Origin: Planctomycetota bacterium
GTDB lineage: Bacteria > Planctomycetota > SZUA-567 > H5-PLA8
Length of the DNA: 64,000 bases
Direction of reading: 5' to 3'
Assembly: GCA_016200135.1 (NCBI GenBank)
Contig: JACQFI010000137.1
Span: forward strand, 22,321 to 86,320
Shown here: one piece after another, positions 1 through 7,736 of the stretch
How the letters are laid out: the number at the start of each line of letters is the position of its first letter
How positions within the stretch are numbered: the first letter of the stretch is position 1
Notes under the pieces: generated by a model
Seen by the model: the letters and a program-made list of their open reading frames with translations, nothing else
What the model was told of the DNA's origin: nothing
Database searches by the model: none
Made by a program: the position numbers and the translations under genes

Positions 1-1033
1 GCAGCCGGCTGGCCAGCCCCAGGGCGATCGCCATGTCCGAGTTCGCTCCGCCCAGGCCCGAGGCGTGCCCGCCCCGGATCTCCAGGCCTTCCGTCGGGTC
101 CCACACCTTCGTCGGCAGGTTGAAGATCTGCGTGAACATCGTGTCCACGCCTGGGAAGTAGCCCGTCCCGCCGGACAGGTAGACTTCCTTCACCTGCTGG
201 TCGTACTGGTTCTCGAAGTAATCAAACGACAGGCGGATCTCGTTCCCGATGTCTTCCAGGATGGGCAGCATCGCGTCCTGCATCGACTCCAGCGCGCCGC
301 CCGGATCCTTCTTCATGCGCTCGACGTCCTTGGGATCCTCGCCAAAGCGCTTGGCGATCGCGTCGGTGACGTCGTTGCCCGCGACGTAGATCTCGCGCTG
401 AAAGTAACTGTGGTTCCCGCGCATGATGTTGATGTTGGTCTTGCTCGCGCCGATGTCCACGAGCGTGCGGACCTCGGCGTCGTTAATGCCGAGCGAAAGG
501 TTGCGCAGCTCGAAGGCGTTACCCAGCGCGAAGACGTCCACGTCCACGATCGCGGGGCTCAAACCCACCGATTGCAGCAGCGCGATATGCTCTTCGATCA
601 GCGTCCGCTTGACCGCCACCAGCAGGACCTTGATCTGGCCCGCGGTCGCCGTGGCCTGGCCGCTCTCGCCGGCGGGCCCAAAATCCATGCGCTGCGCGTC
701 GAGCTGAACTTCGTTGACGTCGAAAGGAATGTATTTGTCGGCTTCGTATTCGATGGCTTGGCGGAGGTCGGCGTCGGGCACCTGCGCCATCGGAACCTGG
801 CGGATGATGACCGAGCGCCCCGAGACCGAAGAGACGCAACGCCGCGTTTTAATGCCGCTGTCCTTCAAAACCTTCTGGACGGTATCTCCAATGGTCTCGG
901 CCGACTCAATCGGCCCGGAGCCCATGCCCGAAATAAAGAGCCCTTGGCCCGAGCGGGTCAGTTCCACGACCTTGACGGCCGCGGAGCCCACGTCGAGCCC
1001 CAACAAGGTTTTACGCCGACCAAATAATGCCAC
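1..1033 (-). CDS. pilM: Type IV pilus assembly protein PilM, C-terminus cut off by window edge
   Basis: PilM is an actin-fold ATPase on the cytoplasmic side of the type IV pilus or secretion machine; in known systems it recruits the PilN/PilO platform. The gene begins at GTG 1033 (protein MALFGRRKTLLGLDVGSAAV) and about 344 residues are visible before it runs off the left edge. Family features are the N-terminal LLGLDVGS phosphate-binding strand, VKVVEL, the GRSVIIRQVPM segment, VDIGASKTNINIMRG and YLSGGTGYFPG. The reading matches the PilM at 2043-3752 almost residue for residue, so the two are recent tandem duplicates around a pilin gene. Whether this copy also has the membrane tail of its paralogue cannot be seen. 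Confidence 0.85.
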   Translation of the reverse strand, partial: MALFGRRKTLLGLDVGSAAVKVVELTRSGQGLFISGMGSGPIESAETIGDTVQKVLKDSGIKTRRCVSSVSGRSVIIRQVPMAQVPDADLRQAIEYEADKYIPFDVNEVQLDAQRMDFGPAGESGQATATAGQIKVLLVAVKRTLIEEHIALLQSVGLSPAIVDVDVFALGNAFELRNLSLGINDAEVRTLVDIGASKTNINIMRGNHSYFQREIYVAGNDVTDAIAKRFGEDPKDVERMKKDPGGALESMQDAMLPILEDIGNEIRLSFDYFENQYDQQVKEVYLSGGTGYFPGVDTMFTQIFNLPTKVWDPTEGLEIRGGHASGLGGANSDMAIALGLASRL

Positions 1034-1252
1034 GTCTGGAAATCCCTCTAACTATTGGTCTAAGGTATAGATAAACATGGAGGTTCCTAATGGCGAGCAC
1101 CTCTTTCGTCAAGCCCGAATTGCGGCGCTGACAGAGCGGTGTTTCGCGCACATGGAACAGGAACAGGCCCCCCTGTTTACCTATGTCCCGCTAGCTGCAC
1201 GTTGTGGCAAACCCACTCTACTCGATCAGCCCTCGCTTAGCAATCCTCTCGC

Positions 1253-1288
1253 TCAAAAAAAGAACCCCAGCCCTGCTGGGGCTGGGGG
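1253..1288 (-). terminator. Rho-independent terminator of the pilin gene
   Basis: A 9-bp GC-rich stem (CCCCAGCCC at 1265-1273 pairing with GGGCTGGGG at 1279-1287) has a 5-nt loop. Read on the minus strand it is followed by TTCTTTTTTT. It lies about 50 nt after the pilin stop codon and before the start of the downstream pilM, so the two genes are probably separate transcription units. Confidence 0.75.
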
Positions 1289-1335
1289 TAGGGCTAACTT
1301 CGGTATCGACTGGCTTTGAAGACGGACACAGCCCT

Positions 1336-1887
1336 TTATTCGGCGACCACGTATCCCAATGCCTTGGGGTTTTCGTTCATGATCAACAGCGTGGGACTGG
1401 TGATGCCTTCGCCCGTATCGCACTGCCATACGACGCCTTTGTCGTCGCAGTAGTACGAGTTGAGGCCCGTGAGATTGTAGTCCGCGGGCGCCGCCGAGAT
1501 GCCGTAACGCATCTTGGGGTTCAAAGGTATAGGCGCGCCACCACCGTTGGGAATCGCCGCGATGAGGTCGCAATAGTAGTAGCCTTCCTTAGAGATGGGA
1601 TTCGCGTTTGAGAGATCCGCGTTGGCCAGGGCCTGATCGATGCCCTGAATCACGTTGCCACTGGCATCCTGGTAGAGCTGATAAAAGGGGGTTGCAAACT
1701 GCGGAGCGCTGCGACGCAACGTTACCTGCGCCGTCGCGATGGCACGAAGCGAACCAATGGCGCCCGCTTCGTTCGCCGACATGCGCGCGCGAAGCATGCT
1801 GGGAACTGCGATGGATGCCACGATCGCAATGATCGTGCATACAATCATCAGCTCAATGATGGTGAAGCCGCGAGTCTTTCGATGCAT
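1336..1887 (-). CDS. Type IV pilin / pseudopilin (prepilin with N-terminal methylation site)
   Basis: Structural pilin or pseudopilin subunit, cleaved and N-methylated by prepilin peptidase. From ATG 1887 the protein is 183 residues. It has a short basic leader (MHRKTRG), the cleavage site G/FTIIEL with the conserved Glu at +5, and a roughly 20-residue hydrophobic helix (MIVCTIIAIVASIAVPSM). The globular part starts with the ARMSANEAGAIGSLRAIATAQ pattern common in pilins of planctomycete-like bacteria and has several Cys residues. A GGGGG-rich ribosome site at 1893-1899 supports ATG 1887 over the in-frame GTG at 1893. It sits between two pilM copies and ends in a clear terminator. Major pilin and minor pseudopilin cannot be told apart here. 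Confidence 0.87.
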   Translation of the reverse strand: MHRKTRGFTIIELMIVCTIIAIVASIAVPSMLRARMSANEAGAIGSLRAIATAQVTLRRSAPQFATPFYQLYQDASGNVIQGIDQALANADLSNANPISKEGYYYCDLIAAIPNGGGAPIPLNPKMRYGISAAPADYNLTGLNSYYCDDKGVVWQCDTGEGITSPTLLIMNENPKALGYVVAE

Positions 1888-2042
1888 GGTCACACCCCCA
1901 CTTCAATGGTTAGACCTACCCAAATTCTGATATCGGCAGCTTAACCCCAAGGATGAGGAAAACAAGGACACAACATGCATTTCTATCCCAATTTAATAAT
2001 TATATTCTTTTATTAACTATAGTTTAGGGTAAAGATTGGAGA

Positions 2043-3752
2043 CTATCCACCTGCTGAAGTTGGCTTGATCCAACCCTGTCGGGACTCTCTGCGCGAAGCA
2101 GCGACGAACTGCGTCCACACAATGATCATGCCGATGGCGGCACTACCCAGCCAATGCGTGAGCAACTGGACATAAGCGGTAATGTCGTCCGCGTCGAATT
2201 TCTGATCTCTCTCGGCTCGCGCCTTCTCCAACTTCTGCGCCAGAGCCTCCGGAACCTTGGGCATCTTGCTAGTGTCGATGCCCAAGTTGGGCTTCTCGAC
2301 CTTATGTTGAGCCTTAAAGGGCTGTCCCATGCCCATGCGTATGCCGAACAGCACGCCACAGGCAACGGTCGCGGCCAGCAGTGCGTTCATCACCACGGAC
2401 ATGCGGCCGGGAATGGGGCGGATGGCCTTGGAGCCAAAAAACATCCCGAAGCCAAGCGCCAAGCCAATGGGAATGGCCTCGAAGATCACGTACCAGGGCG
2501 TGTATCCAAGGGTTTGCACAAAGGCCATCGCCAGCGCCATAGCTGTGGCGCCGCCAATTCCAATGCCCAGCCCCTTGATCCAATGCTTGCGCGCCTCGGC
2601 CGACGCCATCGCTTGCGCGGCGCCGATCGTGGTGGGGCGTGCAACGGCGGTGGGCGCCGAGACACCCGTTTCCACCGGTGCGGCGGAAGACGCCGTGGAA
2701 ATCATGCTGCTGTGAGCGGTCCAGCCGAGCGAACCCAGGATGCGCGAGGCCAGGCCGAGCGCAACGGTCATGTCCGAGTTCGCGCCGCCCATGCCCGCGG
2801 GATTGACGCCGGTGATCTCGAGGCCTTCCGTCGGGTCCCAGACCTTCGTCGGCAGGTTGAAGATCTGCGTGAACATCGTATCCATGCCTGGGAAGTACGC
2901 CGAGCCGCCGGAGATGAAGACTTCCTTCACCTGCTTGTCGTACTGGTTCTCGAAGTAATCGAAGGAGAGCCGGATCTCGTTCCCGATGTCTTCGAGCACC
3001 GGCAGCATGGCGTCCTGCATGGACTCCAGCGCGCCGCCGGGCTCCTTCTTCATCTTCTCGACGTCTTTGGGATCTTCGCCGAAGCGCTTGGCGATGGCCT
3101 CGGTGAGGTCGTTGCCGGCCACGTAGATCTCGCGCTGAAAGAAGCTGTTGTTCCCGCGCATGATGTTGATGTTGGTCTTGCTCGCGCCGATGTCGATCAG
3201 CGCGCGGACTTCGTCGTCGGCCACGCCCAGCGAGAGGTTGCGCAGTTCGAAGGCGTTGCCCAGCGCGAAGCAATCCACGTCGATGATCGCCGGTTGCAAG
3301 CCGACGGATTGCAGCAGCGCGATGTGTTCGTCGATCAGGCTGCGCTTCACCGCCACCAACAGGACCTTCATCTGGCCCTGGGCTGTCTCGCCGTCGATCG
3401 CCGAGAGGCGTTGGACGTCGAGCTGGACTTCGTTGACGTCGAAGGGAATGTATTTGTCGGCTTCGTACTCGATGGCCTGGCGCAGATCCGCGTCGGGCAC
3501 CTGGGCCATCGGAACCTGGCGGATGATCACCGAGCGGCCCGAGACCGACGTGGCGCAGCGTTTGGTGCGGATGCCGGAGTCTTTGAGCAGCGTCTGGATC
3601 GTCTCGGCGAGCGTATCGGGCGATTCGATCGGCGCCGAGCCGTAACCGCTGATCACCAATCCGCTGCCGGAACGGCTGAGCTCGATCGCCTTGACCGACG
3701 AAGTGCCGATATCAAGTCCGAGGAGACTCTTGCCGCGTCCGAACAGGGCCAC
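2043..3752 (-). CDS. pilM: PilM-family pilus assembly ATPase with C-terminal four-helix membrane domain
   Basis: Residues 1-340 form a complete PilM actin-like domain (LLGLDIGTSSVKAIEL, GRSVIIRQVPMAQVP, LIDIGASKTNINIMRG, FISGGSAYFPG). An Ala/Ser/Thr-rich linker follows at 345-385. Four hydrophobic segments lie at about 392-412, 420-440, 452-472 and 533-553, with a charged, helical stretch (PKVPEALAQKLEKARAERDQ) between the third and fourth. Usual PilM proteins are about 350 residues and lack membrane segments, so 569 residues is unusual. Inference: this copy anchors itself to the membrane, perhaps replacing or supplementing the PilN interaction. Start is GTG 3752. The 285-nt region upstream (3753-4037) is AT-rich near 3800-3890 and probably holds its promoter. 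Confidence 0.88.
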   Translation of the reverse strand: MALFGRGKSLLGLDIGTSSVKAIELSRSGSGLVISGYGSAPIESPDTLAETIQTLLKDSGIRTKRCATSVSGRSVIIRQVPMAQVPDADLRQAIEYEADKYIPFDVNEVQLDVQRLSAIDGETAQGQMKVLLVAVKRSLIDEHIALLQSVGLQPAIIDVDCFALGNAFELRNLSLGVADDEVRALIDIGASKTNINIMRGNNSFFQREIYVAGNDLTEAIAKRFGEDPKDVEKMKKEPGGALESMQDAMLPVLEDIGNEIRLSFDYFENQYDKQVKEVFISGGSAYFPGMDTMFTQIFNLPTKVWDPTEGLEITGVNPAGMGGANSDMTVALGLASRILGSLGWTAHSSMISTASSAAPVETGVSAPTAVARPTTIGAAQAMASAEARKHWIKGLGIGIGGATAMALAMAFVQTLGYTPWYVIFEAIPIGLALGFGMFFGSKAIRPIPGRMSVVMNALLAATVACGVLFGIRMGMGQPFKAQHKVEKPNLGIDTSKMPKVPEALAQKLEKARAERDQKFDADDITAYVQLLTHWLGSAAIGMIIVWTQFVAASRRESRQGWIKPTSAGG

Positions 3753-4037
3753 CGGTTAGTCCTCAGTTGCGATCACGCCGCCTTACACAACGTGCAGCAA
3801 GACTCTTTAATCCAGAGTAAGTTGTTTTTCCACCAACAATTCTATAGAGGTCTGCGTGTAAGTATAGCCATAAAATTTTGGCTCCTGTTCAACTCTCTGC
3901 GCAGCCATAGCGGTTCGCCGCCTTAACCTAAGCCGAAAACGTCTCCTGGCGCTCCAGAAAACCAAGCCCCGACCGCCGAAAGGTCCGCTTGTTTCATCGT
4001 CCGATTCCAGAACCCGCTCGATAGATATACGAAAGCG

Positions 4038-4502
4038 CTATTCCCGGTACTCTTTTATGACAAAGTTTCCGTGCCGGTCCGGGAAGACGTAGTAGAGCTC
4101 GTCGTAGCCCTCGTCCCAGTTGGGCCGCTCGAACTTCTTGATCGTGGCCTTTAGCGCGATCTCGGGCACTCGTTCCGCGGCCGGCCGGCCGGCGTTGCGG
4201 GCGATGCAGTCCTTCAGGTCGCTGCGCAGGTAGTACCCGACCACGCGGTAGCCGGCCTGTTTGGCAGCTTCGATGTACCTTGCGCGCTCTTCCCGGGTAG
4301 GATTGGTGTTGTCGATCACGACGTCGCGCCGCGCGGCGAGGGCCTCGCCCAGGAGCTTGGCCTCGCGCTCGCGAGCGTTCTTGACGTTGCCCTTGGGGTC
4401 GATCTGGTCCAGGCTTATGACGGTGTGAGGGGCCAGGAAGCGGTGGGTCCGGAAGCTGGTCTTCCCCGAGGCCTGCAGGCCCATCAAGAGTGCGAGGTCC
4501 AT
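4038..4502 (-). CDS. Small P-loop kinase (polynucleotide-kinase-like AAA ATPase)
   Basis: A 154-residue nucleotide kinase-like protein. The Walker A motif GLQASGKTSF is at residues 8-17. A conserved VVIDNTNPTREERARYI segment follows, as in the kinase domain of polynucleotide kinase-type enzymes, where DNTN helps bind substrate. Arg-rich lid residues and a C-terminal ERPNWDEGYDELYYV stretch also fit stand-alone bacterial members of that family. The substrate is unknown; family relatives phosphorylate nucleic-acid 5' ends or small molecules. It is transcribed divergently from the membrane protein gene to its right, with the two starts close together. No operon partner is visible. Confidence 0.8.
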   Translation of the reverse strand: MDLALLMGLQASGKTSFRTHRFLAPHTVISLDQIDPKGNVKNAREREAKLLGEALAARRDVVIDNTNPTREERARYIEAAKQAGYRVVGYYLRSDLKDCIARNAGRPAAERVPEIALKATIKKFERPNWDEGYDELYYVFPDRHGNFVIKEYRE

Positions 4503-4622
4503 GCGCGCGTGGATGCTCCGGTGACGCCCAATCCGTCGGACCCTCCGGCAAACCCATCAACGCCGGGCCCGAAAACGCCGATCCCGGAAGGTAACGGCTT
4601 TCCCCCCGTTGGGAAGGGCACG

Positions 4623-5327
4623 ATGGACGATCTCTGGCGCAAGATCGAACCGCCCCTGGACCCCGAGGCCGGCGTTTACCGGCATGAGATCCTCGAACGC
4701 GGCAAGTGGGTCTTTGCCTGCGCCGGCGCATGGGCGCTCCTGATCACCTTTATCTGGCGTCCGCTGAATGTCTTAGACCAGTCCTGGCATCTGCTCCCGT
4801 TCGCATTCTTAAGCGGAGCGGTCTTCGCCGCTCCGGAGTTCTGGCTGCGCAAGTCGCGGCCCTACGGCTTGGCCGCCGCCGCCGGGTGCGGTCTGGTACG
4901 GTTGACCGTTCAGGTGCTCTGGGTGGCTCTCGGACTTCAAACGCTCTACGGAATGGACCAAGTGCTGCTGGGCGCGGCGCTGGGTTTCGCGGCGGGCTTG
5001 GGCACACGCTACCCCATGGCCGCGCTGTGGGGCCTGGGCGCAGGCGCCGTGGGCGGACTGATCGGGAGCATCCCTGACGTCTGGCTCAACACGGGCTTCT
5101 CGAAGATGGGCTCGTTTATCAGCGACTCGGGGATTCCCTTCTGGCTTCTCTTCTTCCAGACCTTCTTCGTCGCCGTGGCGCGCTTCCTGCCCATCGCCGC
5201 GCTCTCCGGCTACGCAATCCACTGGGCCTACGAGTACCGGAATGTGATGGAAGAATCCCCCCGGCCCGCCACGTCGCCATCCAACGGCGAGGCCGAAAAG
5301 AAGGCGTCCGTGCGGTCCCAAGGATAG
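4623..5327 (+). CDS. Multi-pass membrane protein of unknown function
   Basis: From ATG 4623 the product is 234 residues and begins MDDLWRKIEPPLDPEAGVYR. About five or six hydrophobic helices follow (for example WVFACAGAWALLITFIW, a Gly/Ala-rich GAALGFAAGLG segment and IPFWLLFFQTFFVAVA), then a short charged cytoplasmic-looking tail. I do not recognise the family. ATG 4623 is chosen because GGGAAGGG precedes it. An in-frame GTG at 4509 would add a Pro/Asn-rich disordered N-terminus and remains possible. It is divergent from the small kinase and followed 74 nt later by the DoxX gene on the same strand. Confidence 0.62.
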   Translation: MDDLWRKIEPPLDPEAGVYRHEILERGKWVFACAGAWALLITFIWRPLNVLDQSWHLLPFAFLSGAVFAAPEFWLRKSRPYGLAAAAGCGLVRLTVQVLWVALGLQTLYGMDQVLLGAALGFAAGLGTRYPMAALWGLGAGAVGGLIGSIPDVWLNTGFSKMGSFISDSGIPFWLLFFQTFFVAVARFLPIAALSGYAIHWAYEYRNVMEESPRPATSPSNGEAEKKASVRSQG

Positions 5328-5401
5328 CCCCCTTCCCGTTCCTTAAATAAGGATCGATATCGGAAGAACCGAAAAAGCAAACTGAACAAGGAGCGTCTCT
5401 C

Positions 5402-5812
5402 ATGAACATGGAGCGGCCGAAGGAAATTACTCTATTCTTGCTGCGCGTCGTGGCCGGGCTGCTGTTCCTGCAGGCGGGCGGGATGAAGCTATTCGATTGG
5501 TTTGGCGGCGTGCCCGCCGAGTACGGCGGCCACCCGCCCATGCTGTCGCAGACGTGGATCGGTGGCGCGCTGGAGTTCTACGGCGGCGCGGCGATTCTGC
5601 TCGGGCTCTTCACGCAGCCCGTGGCCTTCATCCTGTCGGGAGAGATGGCGGTGGCCTATTTCCAGTTCCACCAGCCGGGCGGCTTCTGGCCCATCCAGAA
5701 CCACGGCGAGCCCGCCGTGCTGCTCTGCTTCATCTTCCTGTTCTTCGCCGCGCACGGTGCGGGAAACTGGAGCATCGACGGATTCCTACGGAAACGGAAA
5801 CAGGTGAAATGA
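5402..5812 (+). CDS. DoxX family membrane protein
   Basis: A 136-residue four-helix membrane protein. The DoxX family signature is clear: LLRVVAGLLFLQAGGMKLFD at the N-terminus, then a GGALEFYGGAAILLGLFT helix and a PVAFILSGEMAVAYFQFH helix. DoxX proteins are small inner-membrane proteins linked in different organisms to quinone or thiosulfate redox chemistry, but the role of most members is unknown. The ribosome site AAGGAG lies about 9 nt before ATG 5402. The gene is followed by the atypical cassette-like segment starting at 5909. Confidence 0.87.
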   Translation: MNMERPKEITLFLLRVVAGLLFLQAGGMKLFDWFGGVPAEYGGHPPMLSQTWIGGALEFYGGAAILLGLFTQPVAFILSGEMAVAYFQFHQPGGFWPIQNHGEPAVLLCFIFLFFAAHGAGNWSIDGFLRKRKQVK

Positions 5813-5922
5813 AGGGTCGGGAGCAGCCCTAACTAACTGATTGACCATCCAAGAATAGGAATCTACTTTGTTCTCAGGGAAAGACTGCATGAATGCGGTC
5901 GCGTACATGTTAGGTACGAAAA

Positions 5923-6393
5923 ATGAATGCTGAGCGTGAGCGAGTTGCGAAGTTAATTAAGGACACATTCTCGGGGGTGACATTAGGTTCAGGTGTTGGA
6001 CTTTGGCAAGGGCAGGCGCTGGATGATTACGCAGACGAACGGACCATTTCGACGTCCAGATCACGTGATGAGAAAATGAATTGGATGGCGATCTCTGCTG
6101 ACGATTTAAACCGATGTCAAAGTAGCCTGAGCTTCTTCGATGCGGAAGGAATGCGTTTTCATCTTCCAGCGTTCCTTCTCGCTGAGCTCGAAGAAAAACT
6201 ATGGAATGGAGTTACGTTCCACCTGACGTATTTGGACGACTACGGCAAGAGCAAGTTCACCGCCCTATCGGATGCTCAACGCAGCACCATCCGGGAGTTC
6301 CTCTTACTTTTCAAAGATCATCCGGATTTTACGTTCGATCGACCGCAGATTGAAAGAGCTCTTGCAGAGTTTTGGATCGAAGGAGTAACCTAA
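5923..6393 (+). CDS. DUF6714-like hypothetical protein, probable cassette cargo
   Basis: A 156-residue soluble protein with no membrane or signal segment. The pattern LIKDTFSGV...GQALDDYADE...DLNRCQSSLSFFDAEGMRFHLPAFLLAELE resembles the DUF6714 family, whose function is unknown and whose members I associate with variable, cassette-type genome regions. Codon use is more AT-rich than in flanking genes (for example TTA, AAA and GAA are common), suggesting transfer. ATG 5923 lies only 7 nt after the GTTAGGT core, leaving no clear Shine-Dalgarno site, which is also common for cassette genes. The stop TAA overlaps the ACCTAAC box. Confidence 0.62.
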   Translation: MNAERERVAKLIKDTFSGVTLGSGVGLWQGQALDDYADERTISTSRSRDEKMNWMAISADDLNRCQSSLSFFDAEGMRFHLPAFLLAELEEKLWNGVTFHLTYLDDYGKSKFTALSDAQRSTIREFLLLFKDHPDFTFDRPQIERALAEFWIEGVT

Positions 6394-6428
6394 CAAGGCG
6401 GTGCAGGCGACGGCGCGCTGCGCCGTCA
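6388..6428 (+). repeat. attC-like hairpin, right core box missing
   Basis: ACCTAACAAGGCGGTGCAGG begins the site as integron attC sites do (RYYYAAC then AA). The centre GACGGCGC-GCT-GCGCCGTC is a perfect 8-bp stem. The outer flanks GGTGcAgGC and GCTCACC can continue the stem with two unpaired bases on one side, which is the usual attC geometry. The expected terminal GTTRRRY is absent. The next bases (TTATCCCGG) belong to the 3' end of the downstream kinase gene, whose stop codon overlaps the hairpin arm. Confidence 0.45.
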
Positions 6429-7490
6429 GCTCACCTTATCCCGGTCCACTTCCGGCCAGATTTCCATAATGTGCTTGGCGAGCTTCTCGTTCGTGGGGCC
6501 GTAGCCCTTCGAGTACATCTGCTTCTCCAGCGCGTCGCCGAACTCGAAGGCCGACTGCCAGCGCTTGGCGGTGTCGCGCTGCAGCGCGGTCATGGTGATC
6601 TCGACGAGGTCGTCCGGCAGGTTGGGCACGATCTTGCGCGGGTCCTTGATGCGGTATTTGTTCATCATCTCGAGCAGTTCCGCGCGCGACTTGGCGTTGT
6701 AGACGTGCGTGCCGGTGAGCAGCTCGTAGAGGATCAGCCCCAGCGAGAAGATGTCGCTGCGGGGATCCGTGGCCTGCGCGCCCACCTGTTCCGGCGACAT
6801 GTACGGGAACTTGCCCATGATGACCTTCGTCTCGTCGGGCATGTTCATCGTCAGCGCTTTGGCGATGCCAAAATCGGTCAGCTTCACCGCGCCGCGGAAG
6901 TCGATCATGATGTTCGAGGGCGTCACGTCGCGGTGCACGATGCCCAGCAGGCGGCCGTCGCGGTCCTTCTTGGTGTGCGCGTAGTCGAGCCCGCGGCAGA
7001 CGCGGCTGACGATGAAGGCGCTCATGTCGGTGGGCGGAAGCTGGCGGATCGAGAGGAACTTTTTGGAGTACTCGCCCAGCGTCTTGGCGTGCATGTACTC
7101 CATGACGATGAAGTAGCGGTTCTGGAAGACGCCCAGGTTATACACCTGCGCGATGTTGGTGTGGACCAAGTCCGCCGTGAGCTTGGCCTCGTCCACGAAC
7201 ATGCGGTTGGCTTTGGTGTCCTGCAGCCGGTCGGCCTTGATCAGCTTGACCACCACCGTCTTCGAAAAATCGGCCTCGCCGAGCTGTTCGGCCAGGTACA
7301 CGCTGCCCATGCCGCCGTCGGCGATCTTGCGCATGATGCGGCAGCGCGTGGCCCATTCGAACTCGGGCTTGGGGCGCTCGCGTTCCTTCTGCTGCGCATC
7401 CATCGCGGCCTTCGCCTGCGCGGCGGAAGGCAGCTTCTGGAACGTGCCGAGGAACTCCTGCTCGTTCTTTGAAAGATCCGGCTGGCTCAT
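6426..7490 (-). CDS. Serine/threonine protein kinase, soluble, single domain
   Basis: A 354-residue Hanks-type kinase, start ATG 7490 with AGGA about 8 nt upstream. Visible motifs are the glycine loop ADGGMGSVYLA (58-68), catalytic Lys near residue 82 (VVVKLI), HRDVTPSN (186-193), DFG (206-208) and the activation-loop end YMSPEQ. The C-terminal 60 residues (from about 300) lie outside the kinase fold and are helical. There is no transmembrane segment, unlike the divergent kinase on the other side of the 246-nt intergenic region. Substrate unknown. The last codons overlap the attC-like hairpin at 6388-6428, so the very C-terminus may have been altered by that element. Confidence 0.9.
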   Translation of the reverse strand: MSQPDLSKNEQEFLGTFQKLPSAAQAKAAMDAQQKERERPKPEFEWATRCRIMRKIADGGMGSVYLAEQLGEADFSKTVVVKLIKADRLQDTKANRMFVDEAKLTADLVHTNIAQVYNLGVFQNRYFIVMEYMHAKTLGEYSKKFLSIRQLPPTDMSAFIVSRVCRGLDYAHTKKDRDGRLLGIVHRDVTPSNIMIDFRGAVKLTDFGIAKALTMNMPDETKVIMGKFPYMSPEQVGAQATDPRSDIFSLGLILYELLTGTHVYNAKSRAELLEMMNKYRIKDPRKIVPNLPDDLVEITMTALQRDTAKRWQSAFEFGDALEKQMYSKGYGPTNEKLAKHIMEIWPEVDRDKVS

Positions 7491-7736
7491 GGACGAGAAT
7501 CCTGCGTGCTGGCTATCTGCTGCTATCCAACGCGCAGTCAGATTACCGGAGGCCAAGCGCCAGCGAAAGCCCAATCTTGAAACAGGTTATCCTTGGCTCG
7601 GCCTAGAGTTGGGTATCGTTTTCTGGCGGGAAATTGCGCTCCCTTGAACCTCCAGGCACACGTGCGTTCGCGCCGGGCATTTTCATTTAATCGCAGTTGC
7701 GAGCCCCGTAGCTGCGCCTTTATAAATGAGGACAAT

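Larger units (their letters stand above)
5909..6428 (+). mobile_element. Solitary integron-cassette-like segment (core site, gene, attC-like hairpin)
   Basis: The segment opens with GTTAGGT (5909-5915), which fits the integron core GTTRRRY. It carries one gene (5923-6393) and closes with ACCTAAC (6388-6394), the exact reverse complement of the opening core, overlapping the stop codon as in many cassettes. A hairpin resembling the middle of an attC site follows. The gene is visibly less GC-rich than its neighbours. No integrase gene or second cassette lies in the window, and the right-hand core box expected after the hairpin is missing, so this is either a remnant or an insertion at a non-attI site. 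Confidence 0.5.

Noticed and set aside
1925..1950. Sigma-54-type promoter before the pilin gene
   Set aside because: A GG/GC pair is present but the spacing is one base short of the -24/-12 consensus, so it was not annotated.
2154..3926. A 590-codon plus-strand frame over pilM
   Set aside because: Antisense to the PilM reading, which has a clear fold signature and a close paralogue.
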